From contig RDOC01000006.1 in the NCBI GenBank assembly GCA_011364985.1, positions 1 to 64,000 on the forward strand: a stretch of 64,000 bases of DNA, given 5' to 3'. The translations under genes and the position numbers were made by a program. Positions 51,468-59,978 of this stretch are shown here, one piece after another (position 1 is the first letter of the stretch; each line of letters starts with the position of its first letter). The notes under the pieces are model-generated. The model worked only from the letters and a program-made list of their open reading frames with translations, was not told where the DNA came from and searched no databases. The DNA is from Candidatus Thorarchaeota archaeon (GTDB lineage: Archaea > Asgardarchaeota > Thorarchaeia > Thorarchaeales > Thorarchaeaceae).

Positions 51468-52289
51468 ATGACAGGAACGAAAAAAGTCAGCGAAATGTCA
51501 TCTGCTGAGATTAAGGAAGCAGTTAGAAAAAGCTATGAACGAGCTGCGCAATCCACAAGAGATGATTGCTGTTCAGCATCTGCTTCCGAAACCGAGAGGA
51601 ATCACGGCACCTCAAGCTGTTGTAATCCCGAATCTGCAGAACTGAATTCGAGAACAAATCATGTAGAGGAACTTGGATATGAAGTTGTAAAGATGCCAGA
51701 TTCTGGCACCGAGTCATTTACTGAATACGCAAATCCCGTCGCAATTGCAGATCTTAAGGAGGGAGAAGTGGTTCTCGATCTTGGAAGCGGTGCTGGACTC
51801 GATATGTTTCATGCTGCAAGGAAGGTCGGTAGCACTGGTCGAGTTGTTGGAGTCGATATGACACAGGCGATGATCGACAATGCTAGAGATGGAGCTGAGA
51901 AACTTGGTCTTGATAACGTAGAATTTCGCTTGGGGGATATCGAAGAGATTCCAGTGGAAGATGAGAGCATTGATGTGATAATAAGCAACTGCGTCATCAA
52001 TTTGGCTCCCAATAAAGCCAAAGTCTTCCAAGAGGCCTTTAGAGTTCTTCGACCAGGCGGAAGAATGATGGTTTCTGATATGATTCTGGAAACAGAACTG
52101 TCTGAGGATATACGTCAGGATATATCGTGCTATGCAGGATGCATCGCAGGTGCAATCTTAGAAGAGGAGTATCTCCAACACATAAGAAACGCAGGTTTTG
52201 TAGACGTGGAGATCGTTGATAAGGTGGCTTGGAAACAGGCTTTTAATACGAGAATTGTAGCATACAAACCGAAATCAGGAAACAACTAA
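51468..52289 (+). CDS. arsM: Arsenite methyltransferase ArsM
   Basis: 273 residues. Methylates As(III) with SAM. N-terminal cysteines (CCSASAS and SSCCNPES) are followed by the SAM motif VLDLGSGAGLDMFHAARKVG near residue 100, the ArsM-type INLAPNKAKVFQEAFRVLRPGGRM and a conserved CYAGCIAGA motif near 225 that carries the arsenic-binding Cys. The ATG at 51468 lies just after the third palindrome. With the Cys-rich PadR it forms a compact arsenic response unit. Confidence 0.93.
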   Translation: MTGTKKVSEMSSAEIKEAVRKSYERAAQSTRDDCCSASASETERNHGTSSCCNPESAELNSRTNHVEELGYEVVKMPDSGTESFTEYANPVAIADLKEGEVVLDLGSGAGLDMFHAARKVGSTGRVVGVDMTQAMIDNARDGAEKLGLDNVEFRLGDIEEIPVEDESIDVIISNCVINLAPNKAKVFQEAFRVLRPGGRMMVSDMILETELSEDIRQDISCYAGCIAGAILEEEYLQHIRNAGFVDVEIVDKVAWKQAFNTRIVAYKPKSGNN

Positions 52290-52290
52290 G

Positions 52291-52449
52291 ATGAAATCCC
52301 ATACTAAAATGATGACCTGTGTCAAACGCCATGTTTCGATGGAGACCGGCAAGATATGTGCAATAAGGCAGAGCATCAAGAGATCCACTAAGAACGATCC
52401 AACACCAATAAATCAAGAAATCTATGAGGAGAGAGATTGGATACTCTAG
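52291..52449 (+). CDS. Possible 52-residue protein following arsM
   Basis: ATG 52291, 1 base after the arsM stop, to TAG 52447. The sequence starts MKSHTKMMTCVKRHVSMETG and is rich in Lys/Arg, with one CVKRH motif. No family recognised. The tight spacing suggests cotranscription, but the coding evidence is weak. Confidence 0.35.
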   Translation: MKSHTKMMTCVKRHVSMETGKICAIRQSIKRSTKNDPTPINQEIYEERDWIL

Positions 52450-52571
52450 TAGCCATGTTCATCTCCTAGAAATGAACCTGAGAGCATCTGCACCAACTAA
52501 CAATCAAGACACACAATTACGTTTCTTAGGTTATTCTGGGGACTAATGAGTGTCAGATTGTGCAGACCAGA

Positions 52572-52610
52572 CCACCTGACCCTTCGACTCGAAGAACGAA
52601 GGGCAGGTGG
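52572..52610 (+). terminator. Strong hairpin downstream of arsM
   Basis: CCACCTGACCCTTCG (52572-52586) pairs with CGAAGGGCAGGTGG (52597-52610), a 14-bp stem with one bulged A and a 10-base loop. It could end the arsM transcript or be an RNA element. The AGGTGG in its 3' arm lies just before a GTG start at 52617, so it may also control that start by masking its ribosome-binding site. Confidence 0.5.
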
Positions 52611-52616
52611 AATCAT

Positions 52617-52757
52617 GTGACGCAGATCTCCAGTTCATGTTTGGTATCTCTATTTGCTTTAGTGTTCATCGTAATCATAACAACCTGTTGCATGAAGGAC
52701 TGTGGCTGCAAAGATCGTGGCGCTAACAGCGGATTTGGAGATGAAGGAGTTTCATGA
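52617..52757 (+). CDS. 46-residue membrane protein with Cys-rich tail
   Basis: GTG 52617 to TGA 52755. The product starts VTQISSSCLVSLFALVFIVI, a single membrane helix, and then has TTCCMKDCGCKDRG. The AGGTGG 7 bases upstream is a possible ribosome-binding site. The cluster of soft-metal ligands close to arsM suggests a link with metal stress, which is inference. A longer frame from 52560 exists but runs through the hairpin. Confidence 0.4.
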   Translation: MTQISSSCLVSLFALVFIVIITTCCMKDCGCKDRGANSGFGDEGVS

Positions 52758-52937
52758 GCTTTTAGGATCGTAAAGGTTTGTGGAACGTGTTCATTGGTAC
52801 TTGAACTGGTACCACTACTCATCTGGATACAACACCACTGGCATGGTAACTCCATTCTCTAGAGCTTGAATTGCTCTTATCTAAAGGCCGAATTCTGACG
52901 AGGTGTGACGGTGAGGTCGATCCAGATCCGCATGGGT

Positions 52938-53396
52938 TCATATGTGGTGCCTCGATAAGCTATCAACAGCTTCTTCATTCTCATCGGCCAATGCCTCGAG
53001 CGAATAAGCTGCCTCAACTAGAAACTCCACCTTAGCTGCCGCTTCCGAATAGAATTCATGCATTTTCCTCTCAAGGCCAATAGCTATTCTCAGGATGTAC
53101 TTTTCATCTGAATTGCTAGGAATAGATATGTTCAGAAGGTAGCTATCAGAATCTAATCCGACAATTGGCTCAAGAATCATCTCTGTTGTGTTTTCTCTAC
53201 GCACTTGTTCCAAGGTCTTTAGTCGTTGCCTTCCTCTTTGAACTAAGGCCTCAAACTGAGAGGGAAGCAAGGTGTTCACGACGATTTCACGGGCCGTTTC
53301 ATAGAAGGAGATTGTCAATTGTTCCAGCTCCATTGCAAATTTGAGAATTGCACCAAAGGTTCTCAGTTCCATATCTAACCACCAATAGACACTCAT
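52938..53396 (-). CDS. Ferritin-like helical protein
   Basis: 152 residues, nearly all helix. Two halves resemble each other: LKFAMELEQLTISFYETA and AIGLERKMHEFYSEAAAKVEFL, with an ExxxxxFYE pattern like ferritin/rubrerythrin helices. Metal ligands are incomplete, so iron binding is unsure. It follows the aldehyde dehydrogenase gene on the same strand, starting within 2 bases of its stop if the first ATG (53396) is used, or at ATG 53372 (MELRTFGA). Confidence 0.6.
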   Translation of the reverse strand: MSVYWWLDMELRTFGAILKFAMELEQLTISFYETAREIVVNTLLPSQFEALVQRGRQRLKTLEQVRRENTTEMILEPIVGLDSDSYLLNISIPSNSDEKYILRIAIGLERKMHEFYSEAAAKVEFLVEAAYSLEALADENEEAVDSLSRHHI

Positions 53397-54866
53397 TTAG
53401 AACCAACGTGTAATGACAACTTTGTTCTCCGTGAAGAAATCAACTGCATCTTTTCCCTGTCCATGAAGGTCGCCCATAAAGGAGTCTTTCATTCCTGAAA
53501 ATGGGAAGGTAGCAATTGGTGCGGCAATTCCAATATTTATGCCAATGTTTCCGGCCCTCACGCGATACTGATACTCCCTAGCAACACTTCCACTTGAGGT
53601 GAAAACAGATGAGGCATTCCCATATCGATTGGCATGGATGATCTCAATTGCCTCATCAAGATCCTTCACATGTATGATTGGAATGACTGGGCCGAAGATC
53701 TCCTCCTGCGCAATGGCCATATCTGGTTTGACTTTGTCAAAAACAGTAGGTCCAACGAAGTAACCATTTTCATAGTCCTTGATTTTAATACCTCGCCCAT
53801 CCAGTAAAAGCTCTGCCCCCTCCTCAAGACCCTTCTCAATGTAGCTCAATACTCTGTCCATTCCTTGCTTAGAGGCGAGAGGGCCCATTTGGACTCCCTC
53901 TTCAAGTCCATATCCTACACTGACTGTCCTAGAAGCCTCAACAATCGCTTCTTTCAAGGGTTCATAGGCATCGCCAACAGCCAGCAGCACACCACCAGCT
54001 AGGCAGCGTTGTCCTGTGCACCCATAGAAAGATGTAATGAGTGCCGGAACCGTCCTCTCCAAGTCAGCATCGGGCATCACGGTGAGGAAGTTCTTGGCAC
54101 CTCCTTGAACCTGGGCTCGTTTACTATATTCACCTGCCTTCTTGTAAAGAAGCTTTCCAACGCGTGTTGATCCTACAAAAGACATGCCTATGGTATCAGG
54201 ACTTTCCAGAAATGCATTTACTACTTCTGCATCTCCGTGGACCATATTTAGAACACCCTTTGGAAGACCAACCTTGTCGATAATCTCGAATTGGCGCACT
54301 TGGCTCATCGGGACTTGTTCTGATGGCTTAACGATGTAGGTGTTTCCGGCGCCAACAGCAAAGGGCCAAAACCAAGTGGGGACCATGCCAGGGAAGTTGA
54401 ACGGTGCAACACAGAAGAACACTCCAAGTGGCTGTTTAATGACCATTTCATCAATGCCTGCTGCAATATCCTCTGTATTATAACCCATTTGCAGAGAGGG
54501 AATGCTTGTTGCACATTCAAGATTCTCTATTGTACGACGATATTCTCCACGGGATTCGTCAATGGCCTTACCTTGTTCCATCGTGAGGATTTTGCATAGT
54601 TCTTCATAATTGTCCTCAAAGGCATCTCTAATTCGATTGAGATACCGAATCCTTGTAAAAACAGGTGTTGTACGCCACCGCCTAAAGGCTGCTTTTGCAG
54701 CTTCAATGGCTTTGTTGGCCTCCTCCGCTGTGCTCATTGGAGTTTTAGCTATGACCTCACTGGTTGCAGGATTGATCACGTCACGTGTTTCCTTCGCTTT
54801 GGATTCTACCCAACGTCCATTAATGTAGTTCTTGACAACATCCACGGCCAAGGCGCTCACTTCCAT
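53397..54866 (-). CDS. mmsA: Methylmalonate/malonate-semialdehyde dehydrogenase (CoA-acylating)
   Basis: 489 residues, aldehyde dehydrogenase of the MmsA group. The Rossmann segment KPSEQVPMSQV, 'FVGSTRVGKLLYKKAGEY' and catalytic Cys in SFYGCTGQRCLAGG near residue 285 are present. The C-terminal AAPIATFPFSGMKDSFMGDLHGQGKDAV is typical of MmsA. It would turn malonate semialdehyde to acetyl-CoA, or methylmalonate semialdehyde to propionyl-CoA. It forms the last step of a pyrimidine degradation route with the genes up to 60452. It lies 51 bases downstream of the PreA-like gene on the same strand. Confidence 0.92.
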   Translation of the reverse strand: MEVSALAVDVVKNYINGRWVESKAKETRDVINPATSEVIAKTPMSTAEEANKAIEAAKAAFRRWRTTPVFTRIRYLNRIRDAFEDNYEELCKILTMEQGKAIDESRGEYRRTIENLECATSIPSLQMGYNTEDIAAGIDEMVIKQPLGVFFCVAPFNFPGMVPTWFWPFAVGAGNTYIVKPSEQVPMSQVRQFEIIDKVGLPKGVLNMVHGDAEVVNAFLESPDTIGMSFVGSTRVGKLLYKKAGEYSKRAQVQGGAKNFLTVMPDADLERTVPALITSFYGCTGQRCLAGGVLLAVGDAYEPLKEAIVEASRTVSVGYGLEEGVQMGPLASKQGMDRVLSYIEKGLEEGAELLLDGRGIKIKDYENGYFVGPTVFDKVKPDMAIAQEEIFGPVIPIIHVKDLDEAIEIIHANRYGNASSVFTSSGSVAREYQYRVRAGNIGINIGIAAPIATFPFSGMKDSFMGDLHGQGKDAVDFFTENKVVITRWF

Positions 54867-54917
54867 GTCGGAAAGTTGCTATCACCCTGTTGTCTATATG
54901 ATTCTTGTGCCCTAGCT

Positions 54918-56135
54918 TCAATCGAGATGAATGAACTCTACGGCATTATCTTCACAGACTACAGCACAAAGACCACAGCCATCACACTTGTCAGGATTGA
55001 CTATCGCAACCTTCTCTCGCATCTGAATTGCTGTGAACCCTCCATCGACACAGGCGGTTACGCATTTCTTGCAGCCAGTACAATTCTCCCTGATGATTCT
55101 CGCAGCAATGGGAGGCAACTTAGCTAAGGCGGCCCAACTTGTTATTTTGGGGAGAGCCTTTCCAACCATTGATTCAAGTGATTCATACCCCTTTCTATCC
55201 ATGAATTGAATCAAGCCCTCCGTGATGGGTTTGATAATACCAAATCCATGCCACATCACTGCGGTGCAGACCTGAAGAGTTCTAGCACCAACCATGATGT
55301 ACTCAATGGCGCTTTTCCAGTCCTCAATACCACCTATACCAGAGATCAGCATTTCGGGAAGTGCCTTGGCAATCTGGGACACAAAACGAAGGCCTACTGG
55401 TCTAATAGCAGGGCCGCAGAATCCTCCATAAGTACTGAGCTGTTCACTACGATTTCCTCCATACGCAATAGGAAGAGGGGTCGCTGTTTCAATATCAATT
55501 CCGACCAGTGATTCCAACGTGTTGATTGCAGAAATCGCATCAGCACCCCCCTTGGCTGCGGCTTTAGCAATCGGAACAATGTCCGTCACGTTCGGAGTCA
55601 GTTTCACCAGAATAGGAAGGTCAGTTCCCTTCTTGGCTGCACGTGTTACCATCTCCACGAGAGAGGGATCCTGTCCGATGAAGGCGCCCATATGTTCCTC
55701 TGGAGAGCCATGCGGGCACGAGACATTTATCTCGATTGCATCGACTCCGGTCCGAGACATTGTTTCAGCTAGTTCCGTCCAGCCTTCAGGTGAAGGACCA
55801 CTCATAATACTCGCGATTAGCACGAAGTCTTCAGGCGCCTCTTTCTTAATCTTGGGTAGCCAGTCTTTGGTCCATGTAGACAGGGGCGTCCTAGTAAGAA
55901 GCTCGATATTGTTCATTCCAATGGCTTTACCGTTCATTCGAAGCACACCTAAGCGTGTACGCGGATCAACGGTAGGTTCATGTGTGACAGTCTTCATCGT
56001 AGCCCCGCCCCAGCCAAGTCGAGCTGCTCTTAGAATATGACGAGCATCCATTGTTGGAGGCGCCGATGAGAGTATTAATGGATTCTTGAAAGAAATCCCC
56101 GCAAATTCTATCGCCAGACGGTTCTGTGTCAACAA
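54918..56135 (-). CDS. preA: PreA-like dihydropyrimidine dehydrogenase
   Basis: 405 residues. FMN-binding TIM barrel (dihydroorotate dehydrogenase fold) that reduces uracil or thymine. Motifs: SAPPTMDARHILRAARLGWGGATMKT, 'INVSCPHGSPEEHMGAFIGQ' with the active-site region, AISGIGGIEDW-like ISGIGGIEDW and the C-terminal two-cluster ferredoxin domain CTGCKKCVTACVDGG and CDGCGLCAVVC. In E. coli PreA works with a PreT NADH subunit; no PreT is in the window, so a separate donor such as ferredoxin may feed electrons. It diverges from the aminotransferase gene. Confidence 0.92.
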   Translation of the reverse strand: MLTQNRLAIEFAGISFKNPLILSSAPPTMDARHILRAARLGWGGATMKTVTHEPTVDPRTRLGVLRMNGKAIGMNNIELLTRTPLSTWTKDWLPKIKKEAPEDFVLIASIMSGPSPEGWTELAETMSRTGVDAIEINVSCPHGSPEEHMGAFIGQDPSLVEMVTRAAKKGTDLPILVKLTPNVTDIVPIAKAAAKGGADAISAINTLESLVGIDIETATPLPIAYGGNRSEQLSTYGGFCGPAIRPVGLRFVSQIAKALPEMLISGIGGIEDWKSAIEYIMVGARTLQVCTAVMWHGFGIIKPITEGLIQFMDRKGYESLESMVGKALPKITSWAALAKLPPIAARIIRENCTGCKKCVTACVDGGFTAIQMREKVAIVNPDKCDGCGLCAVVCEDNAVEFIHLD

Positions 56136-56234
56136 TCCACTCTCCTCTAACCTAGAGTCATTATGAAGGCCGCCCCTAAAGTCTTTAGGAAAGTGATTGT
56201 AACAGGATCAGTCTTAGAAAGAAGGATGATTTTG

Positions 56235-57572
56235 ATGACTGACGAGCTTGTACCCAAAAGCCTTCGAAGGAAGTATACAGAGAAAGAAATCAGTGAGATT
56301 GAGAAAAGGTACATGGCACCTGCAGTCACTCACTACTACAGAGATCCTGTGTTATTTGTAGGAGGAGAAGGAGCTATTCTTGAGGATGTAAAAGGAAATC
56401 GATACATCGACCTCTTTGCAGGAATCTGTACGACAATCACAGGATATGGACATCCCAAGTATGTTTCCACGATAAAATGGCAAGCAGAGCGCCTAGTCTA
56501 TACAAGCTCGCTCTATGCCACAATCCCCTATGCAGTCCTAGTAGAGAAACTGGCAGAAATTGCACCAAAGGGACTTACACGTTCATTTATTGTGAACAGC
56601 GGCTCGGAGGCCAACGAAGCTGCACTCTTCATGTCCAAGAAGTTTACTAGGAATCCCTATGTTGTTGTTTGTCAGCGTGCCTATCATGGTCGTACCATGC
56701 TGACTAGAGAGATGTCAGCAGCCGGGTGGAGAACATGTCCAGAGGCGCATCCTCCTGGCGTTCGTTTTACTCCTTACGGCTACTGCTACAGGTGTCCCTT
56801 TGGAAAGGAATATCCTGACTGTGATATTGAGTGCGCACGCTATCTGCGCGAAGTCATTCGTACTCAAACCAATAATGCATTAGCTGCATTCATAGCCGAA
56901 CCGATTCAAGGTGTAGGAGGAATCATTAAGCCTCCCTCAGAGTACTTCAGAATAGTCCATGAAATCGTGAAGGAATATGGAGGTATCTATATCTCCGACG
57001 AGGTCCAGACGGGTTTTGGCAGAACAGGAAAGAAGTGGTGGGGAATCCAACACTCGAAGGTGGATCCTGACATAGTCACCATGGCAAAGGGTTTTGGCAG
57101 CGGGATCCCAATCGGTGGATTCATTGCACATCCAGATATCGCCGCTGATTATACTATGACGGATGCATTTGCAACCTTTGGAGGAAATCCGCTATCTTGT
57201 GCAGCTGCAGTGGCTGTAATCGAGATTGTGGAAGAGAGCAACTACCTAGAAAAAGCTGCCATTCTTGGAACCATGATGAAGCGTAAGTTGGAGGAACTTC
57301 AAGAAGACCATAGACTGATTGGAGATGTGCGAGGACAAGGAATGATGATTGGGCTAGAACTAGTCCGTGACAGAAACACCAAGGAACCGGCTACTCTAGA
57401 AATAGTGAAGATAATGGAAAGATGCAAAGACAAGGGTCTCCTTGTTGGCAAAGGCGGACTTGACAGCAATGTGATAAGGATACAGCCTCCGCTTGAACTC
57501 ACGGAGTCGCAGTTCGATGAATCCTGTACAATACTTGACGCTGCTCTTACTGAAGTTGAGAGAGAGCTTTGA
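56235..57572 (+). CDS. Class III aminotransferase (beta-alanine/GABA type)
   Basis: About 445 residues, PLP-dependent fold type I. Signature elements: 'SFIVNSGSEANEAALFMSKK', RAYHGRTM, 'YGGIYISDEVQTGFGRTGKKWWG' and the Schiff-base Lys in TMAKGFGSGIPIGGF near residue 280. This AGXT2-like group uses beta-alanine, GABA or similar omega-amino acids with pyruvate or glyoxylate. ATG 56235 follows a GAAGGATG site. In context it should convert beta-alanine to malonate semialdehyde, feeding MmsA. Confidence 0.9.
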   Translation: MTDELVPKSLRRKYTEKEISEIEKRYMAPAVTHYYRDPVLFVGGEGAILEDVKGNRYIDLFAGICTTITGYGHPKYVSTIKWQAERLVYTSSLYATIPYAVLVEKLAEIAPKGLTRSFIVNSGSEANEAALFMSKKFTRNPYVVVCQRAYHGRTMLTREMSAAGWRTCPEAHPPGVRFTPYGYCYRCPFGKEYPDCDIECARYLREVIRTQTNNALAAFIAEPIQGVGGIIKPPSEYFRIVHEIVKEYGGIYISDEVQTGFGRTGKKWWGIQHSKVDPDIVTMAKGFGSGIPIGGFIAHPDIAADYTMTDAFATFGGNPLSCAAAVAVIEIVEESNYLEKAAILGTMMKRKLEELQEDHRLIGDVRGQGMMIGLELVRDRNTKEPATLEIVKIMERCKDKGLLVGKGGLDSNVIRIQPPLELTESQFDESCTILDAALTEVEREL

Positions 57573-57581
57573 GATACGCCC

Positions 57582-58454
57582 TTAACCCTTCGTCAGGCTG
57601 TCATAGCTATCTGGCCTGCGGTCTCTGTAGAACTGCCATGTGTTGCGAACCTCACGAATCATATCGAGATCTATTTCGCCGACTACTAGCTCTTCCTCTT
57701 CACGCGAACCCTTTACAATGATTTGCCCTCTTGGGTCTGCAATGTAAGAACTACCGTAGAACATACCTATCTTCCAAGGTTCTTCCCCAACACGGTTAAT
57801 TGCCCCCATGAAGTATCCATTGGCAACTGCATGAGCGGGTTGTTCTAGACTCCATAGATGCTCAGATAGACCCGCAACAGTAGCTGATGGATTGAACACT
57901 ATTTCTGCACCATTCAATCCGAGGGCTCTTGCTCCTTCAGGGAAATGGCGGTCATAGCAGAGATACACTCCAACTTTCGCAATGGAAGTATCGAATATCG
58001 GATAGCCGAGATTGCCAGGTCTGAAATAGAACTTCTCCCAAAAACCAGGGTCCAAATGTGGGATATGCATCTTCCTGAATTTGCCCAGAAGACTTCCATC
58101 AGAATCAATTACAATGGCGGTGTTATAGTACACACCAACTGATCCTTCTTCATACATCGGAGCGACTAGAACAAAGTTGTTTTCCTTTGCTAGTTCACAC
58201 ATTCGATTGGATAGAGGCCCAGGAATTGGTTCTGCATACTTATACCAACGTCGATCTTGTTCAGCGCAGAAGTAAGGACCAAAGAATAGTTCCTGAAAAC
58301 AGAGAATTTGAACTCCCTGTCTTCCTGCGAGCTTCCCGAAATTCTCATGCTTCTGAATCATCTTCTCGATGTTTTCTTCGATCATCGAATCATCAGATAC
58401 TTCACCTTCCCATTTTGCCTGAACAAGGCCAACACGCACGTTTCGCATCTTCAT
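57582..58454 (-). CDS. Beta-ureidopropionase (carbon-nitrogen hydrolase)
   Basis: 290 residues, nitrilase superfamily. The Glu-Lys-Cys triad is visible: Glu in CFQELFFGPYF near residue 50, Lys in LLGKFRKMHIPHLDPGFWEK near 120 and Cys in VGVYLCYDRHFPEGARALG near 155. The length and the FNPSATVAGLSEHLW segment fit beta-ureidopropionase/N-carbamoylputrescine amidase. Context (dihydropyrimidinase next door) supports hydrolysis of N-carbamoyl-beta-alanine to beta-alanine. It is convergent with the aminotransferase, 9 bases apart. Confidence 0.9.
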   Translation of the reverse strand: MKMRNVRVGLVQAKWEGEVSDDSMIEENIEKMIQKHENFGKLAGRQGVQILCFQELFFGPYFCAEQDRRWYKYAEPIPGPLSNRMCELAKENNFVLVAPMYEEGSVGVYYNTAIVIDSDGSLLGKFRKMHIPHLDPGFWEKFYFRPGNLGYPIFDTSIAKVGVYLCYDRHFPEGARALGLNGAEIVFNPSATVAGLSEHLWSLEQPAHAVANGYFMGAINRVGEEPWKIGMFYGSSYIADPRGQIIVKGSREEEELVVGEIDLDMIREVRNTWQFYRDRRPDSYDSLTKG

Positions 58455-58557
58455 CGCTCCAGCTCGTAGGTCAAATCTCCATGTTATTGATACGCTTAAT
58501 AGGCATTTCCTAAAGCGATTTATGGGATGCGGCCCAATGAATCAAGGAGGCGTTCCT

Positions 58558-59949
58558 ATGATTGAATTTGATCTCATTGTGAGAAACGGGACTGTTGTCA
58601 CAGCTTCTGACAGCTATAAGGCAGATGTCGGTGTGAAAGATGAGAAAGTAGTTGCCATCTCACAGAACTTGGAAGCAGCCGCGGATACCAAGGTGATTGA
58701 TGCAAAGGGTATGTATGTATTCCCTGGGGGAATAGATGTTCATGTGCACTTCCAACTTCCATTCTCGGGAACTGTGTCTGCTGATGACTTTGAGAATGGA
58801 ACAAAGGCTGCAGCCTGCGGTGGCGTTACAACTGTACTTGACTTTGCCATTCAGACGAAAGGTCGTTCAATTATGGAGGCAATAGAAGCACGAAGAGCAG
58901 AGGCTGATTCCAAAGTCTGCGTTGACTATGGGCTGCATGCTGCCATTACTGACTGGAACGCCGATACGCAGGCAGAAATTGCCAAAATTATTGATTATGG
59001 AATTCCCTCGTTTAAAATGTTCATGATATACAAGAACGAAGGTTGGATGGCAGATGATGGTATGCTTTTCAATGCTCTTGAGATGACGGCCAAACTCGGT
59101 GGGCACATAGGAGTCCATGCGGAGAGTGTCGATGTTCTTAACATGCTGATTGAGCGTTACGCAGAGGAGAAGGAGAAATGGGGGGCATATGGACACACAC
59201 TATCGCGCCCCTGCTATACTGAGTCCGAGGCAATTATCCGAGCAATCCAGTGGGCTGAGGCCACTGGAGGCAAGCTATACATTGTACATATGTCGACAGG
59301 CGAGGGGGCAGATGCTGTTCATGCTGCAAAGCAGAGAGGCGTTCGGGTATTCGCAGAAACTTGCCCGCAGTATCTGTTACTTGACGACGAGGTCTTCAAA
59401 AGAGAGAACGGCCACCTATATGCCACGTGTCCACAAATTAAGAAACCACATGACAGTGAGCGACTTTGGAAAGGTCTTCAAAATGGAGATGTGCAGGTGT
59501 TGGCAACAGACACCTGTACATTTACAACGGAGCAGAAGGCTGCATGGAATGGAGACTTCAGGAAGATACCGTTCGGATTGCCCGGTGTTGAAACCATGAT
59601 ACCTCTCATGTACACTGAGGGGGTCGGAAAGCGCGGATTCTCAATCAATCAGCTTGTCACTCTCGTTAGCACGAACCCCGCCAAGTTGTTCGGTATGTAT
59701 CCTGATAAAGGAACCATTGCCATTGGAAGTGATGCAGATCTGCTAGTCTTTGACCCTAAAAGAGAAATCACAATTCATGCCAGGAATTTGCAGACAAATT
59801 GCGATTGGAGTCCATTTGAGGGATGGGAGCTGGTTGGATACCCCTCAATCACGATTTCAAGAGGGAAGATTGTTGCTAGGGAAGGCAAATTCGTTGGCGA
59901 AGTTGGCTATGGCACCTTCTTGAAGCGTCGGCCTTATGGAGAGATATGA
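58558..59949 (+). CDS. hydA: Dihydropyrimidinase (hydantoinase family)
   Basis: About 463 residues, amidohydrolase fold. Metal ligands: HVHFQLPF near residue 58, carboxylated Lys in 'IPSFKMFMIYKNEGWMADDG' near 150, His in GVHAES and YIVHMSTGEG, and Asp in VLATDTCTFTTEQK near 320. It opens the ring of dihydrouracil or dihydrothymine. ATG 58558 follows an AAGGAGG site with 8-base spacing. It diverges from the ureidopropionase gene, so the two share a promoter region of about 100 bases. Confidence 0.93.
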   Translation: MIEFDLIVRNGTVVTASDSYKADVGVKDEKVVAISQNLEAAADTKVIDAKGMYVFPGGIDVHVHFQLPFSGTVSADDFENGTKAAACGGVTTVLDFAIQTKGRSIMEAIEARRAEADSKVCVDYGLHAAITDWNADTQAEIAKIIDYGIPSFKMFMIYKNEGWMADDGMLFNALEMTAKLGGHIGVHAESVDVLNMLIERYAEEKEKWGAYGHTLSRPCYTESEAIIRAIQWAEATGGKLYIVHMSTGEGADAVHAAKQRGVRVFAETCPQYLLLDDEVFKRENGHLYATCPQIKKPHDSERLWKGLQNGDVQVLATDTCTFTTEQKAAWNGDFRKIPFGLPGVETMIPLMYTEGVGKRGFSINQLVTLVSTNPAKLFGMYPDKGTIAIGSDADLLVFDPKREITIHARNLQTNCDWSPFEGWELVGYPSITISRGKIVAREGKFVGEVGYGTFLKRRPYGEI

Positions 59950-59978
59950 AAGAGCGGAATCACATTGTTAATCGGAAT

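Noticed and set aside
52760..52860. Plus-strand frame with CGTC motif after the Cys-rich microprotein
   Set aside because: No start codon in a sensible place and no ribosome-binding site; too short to support.
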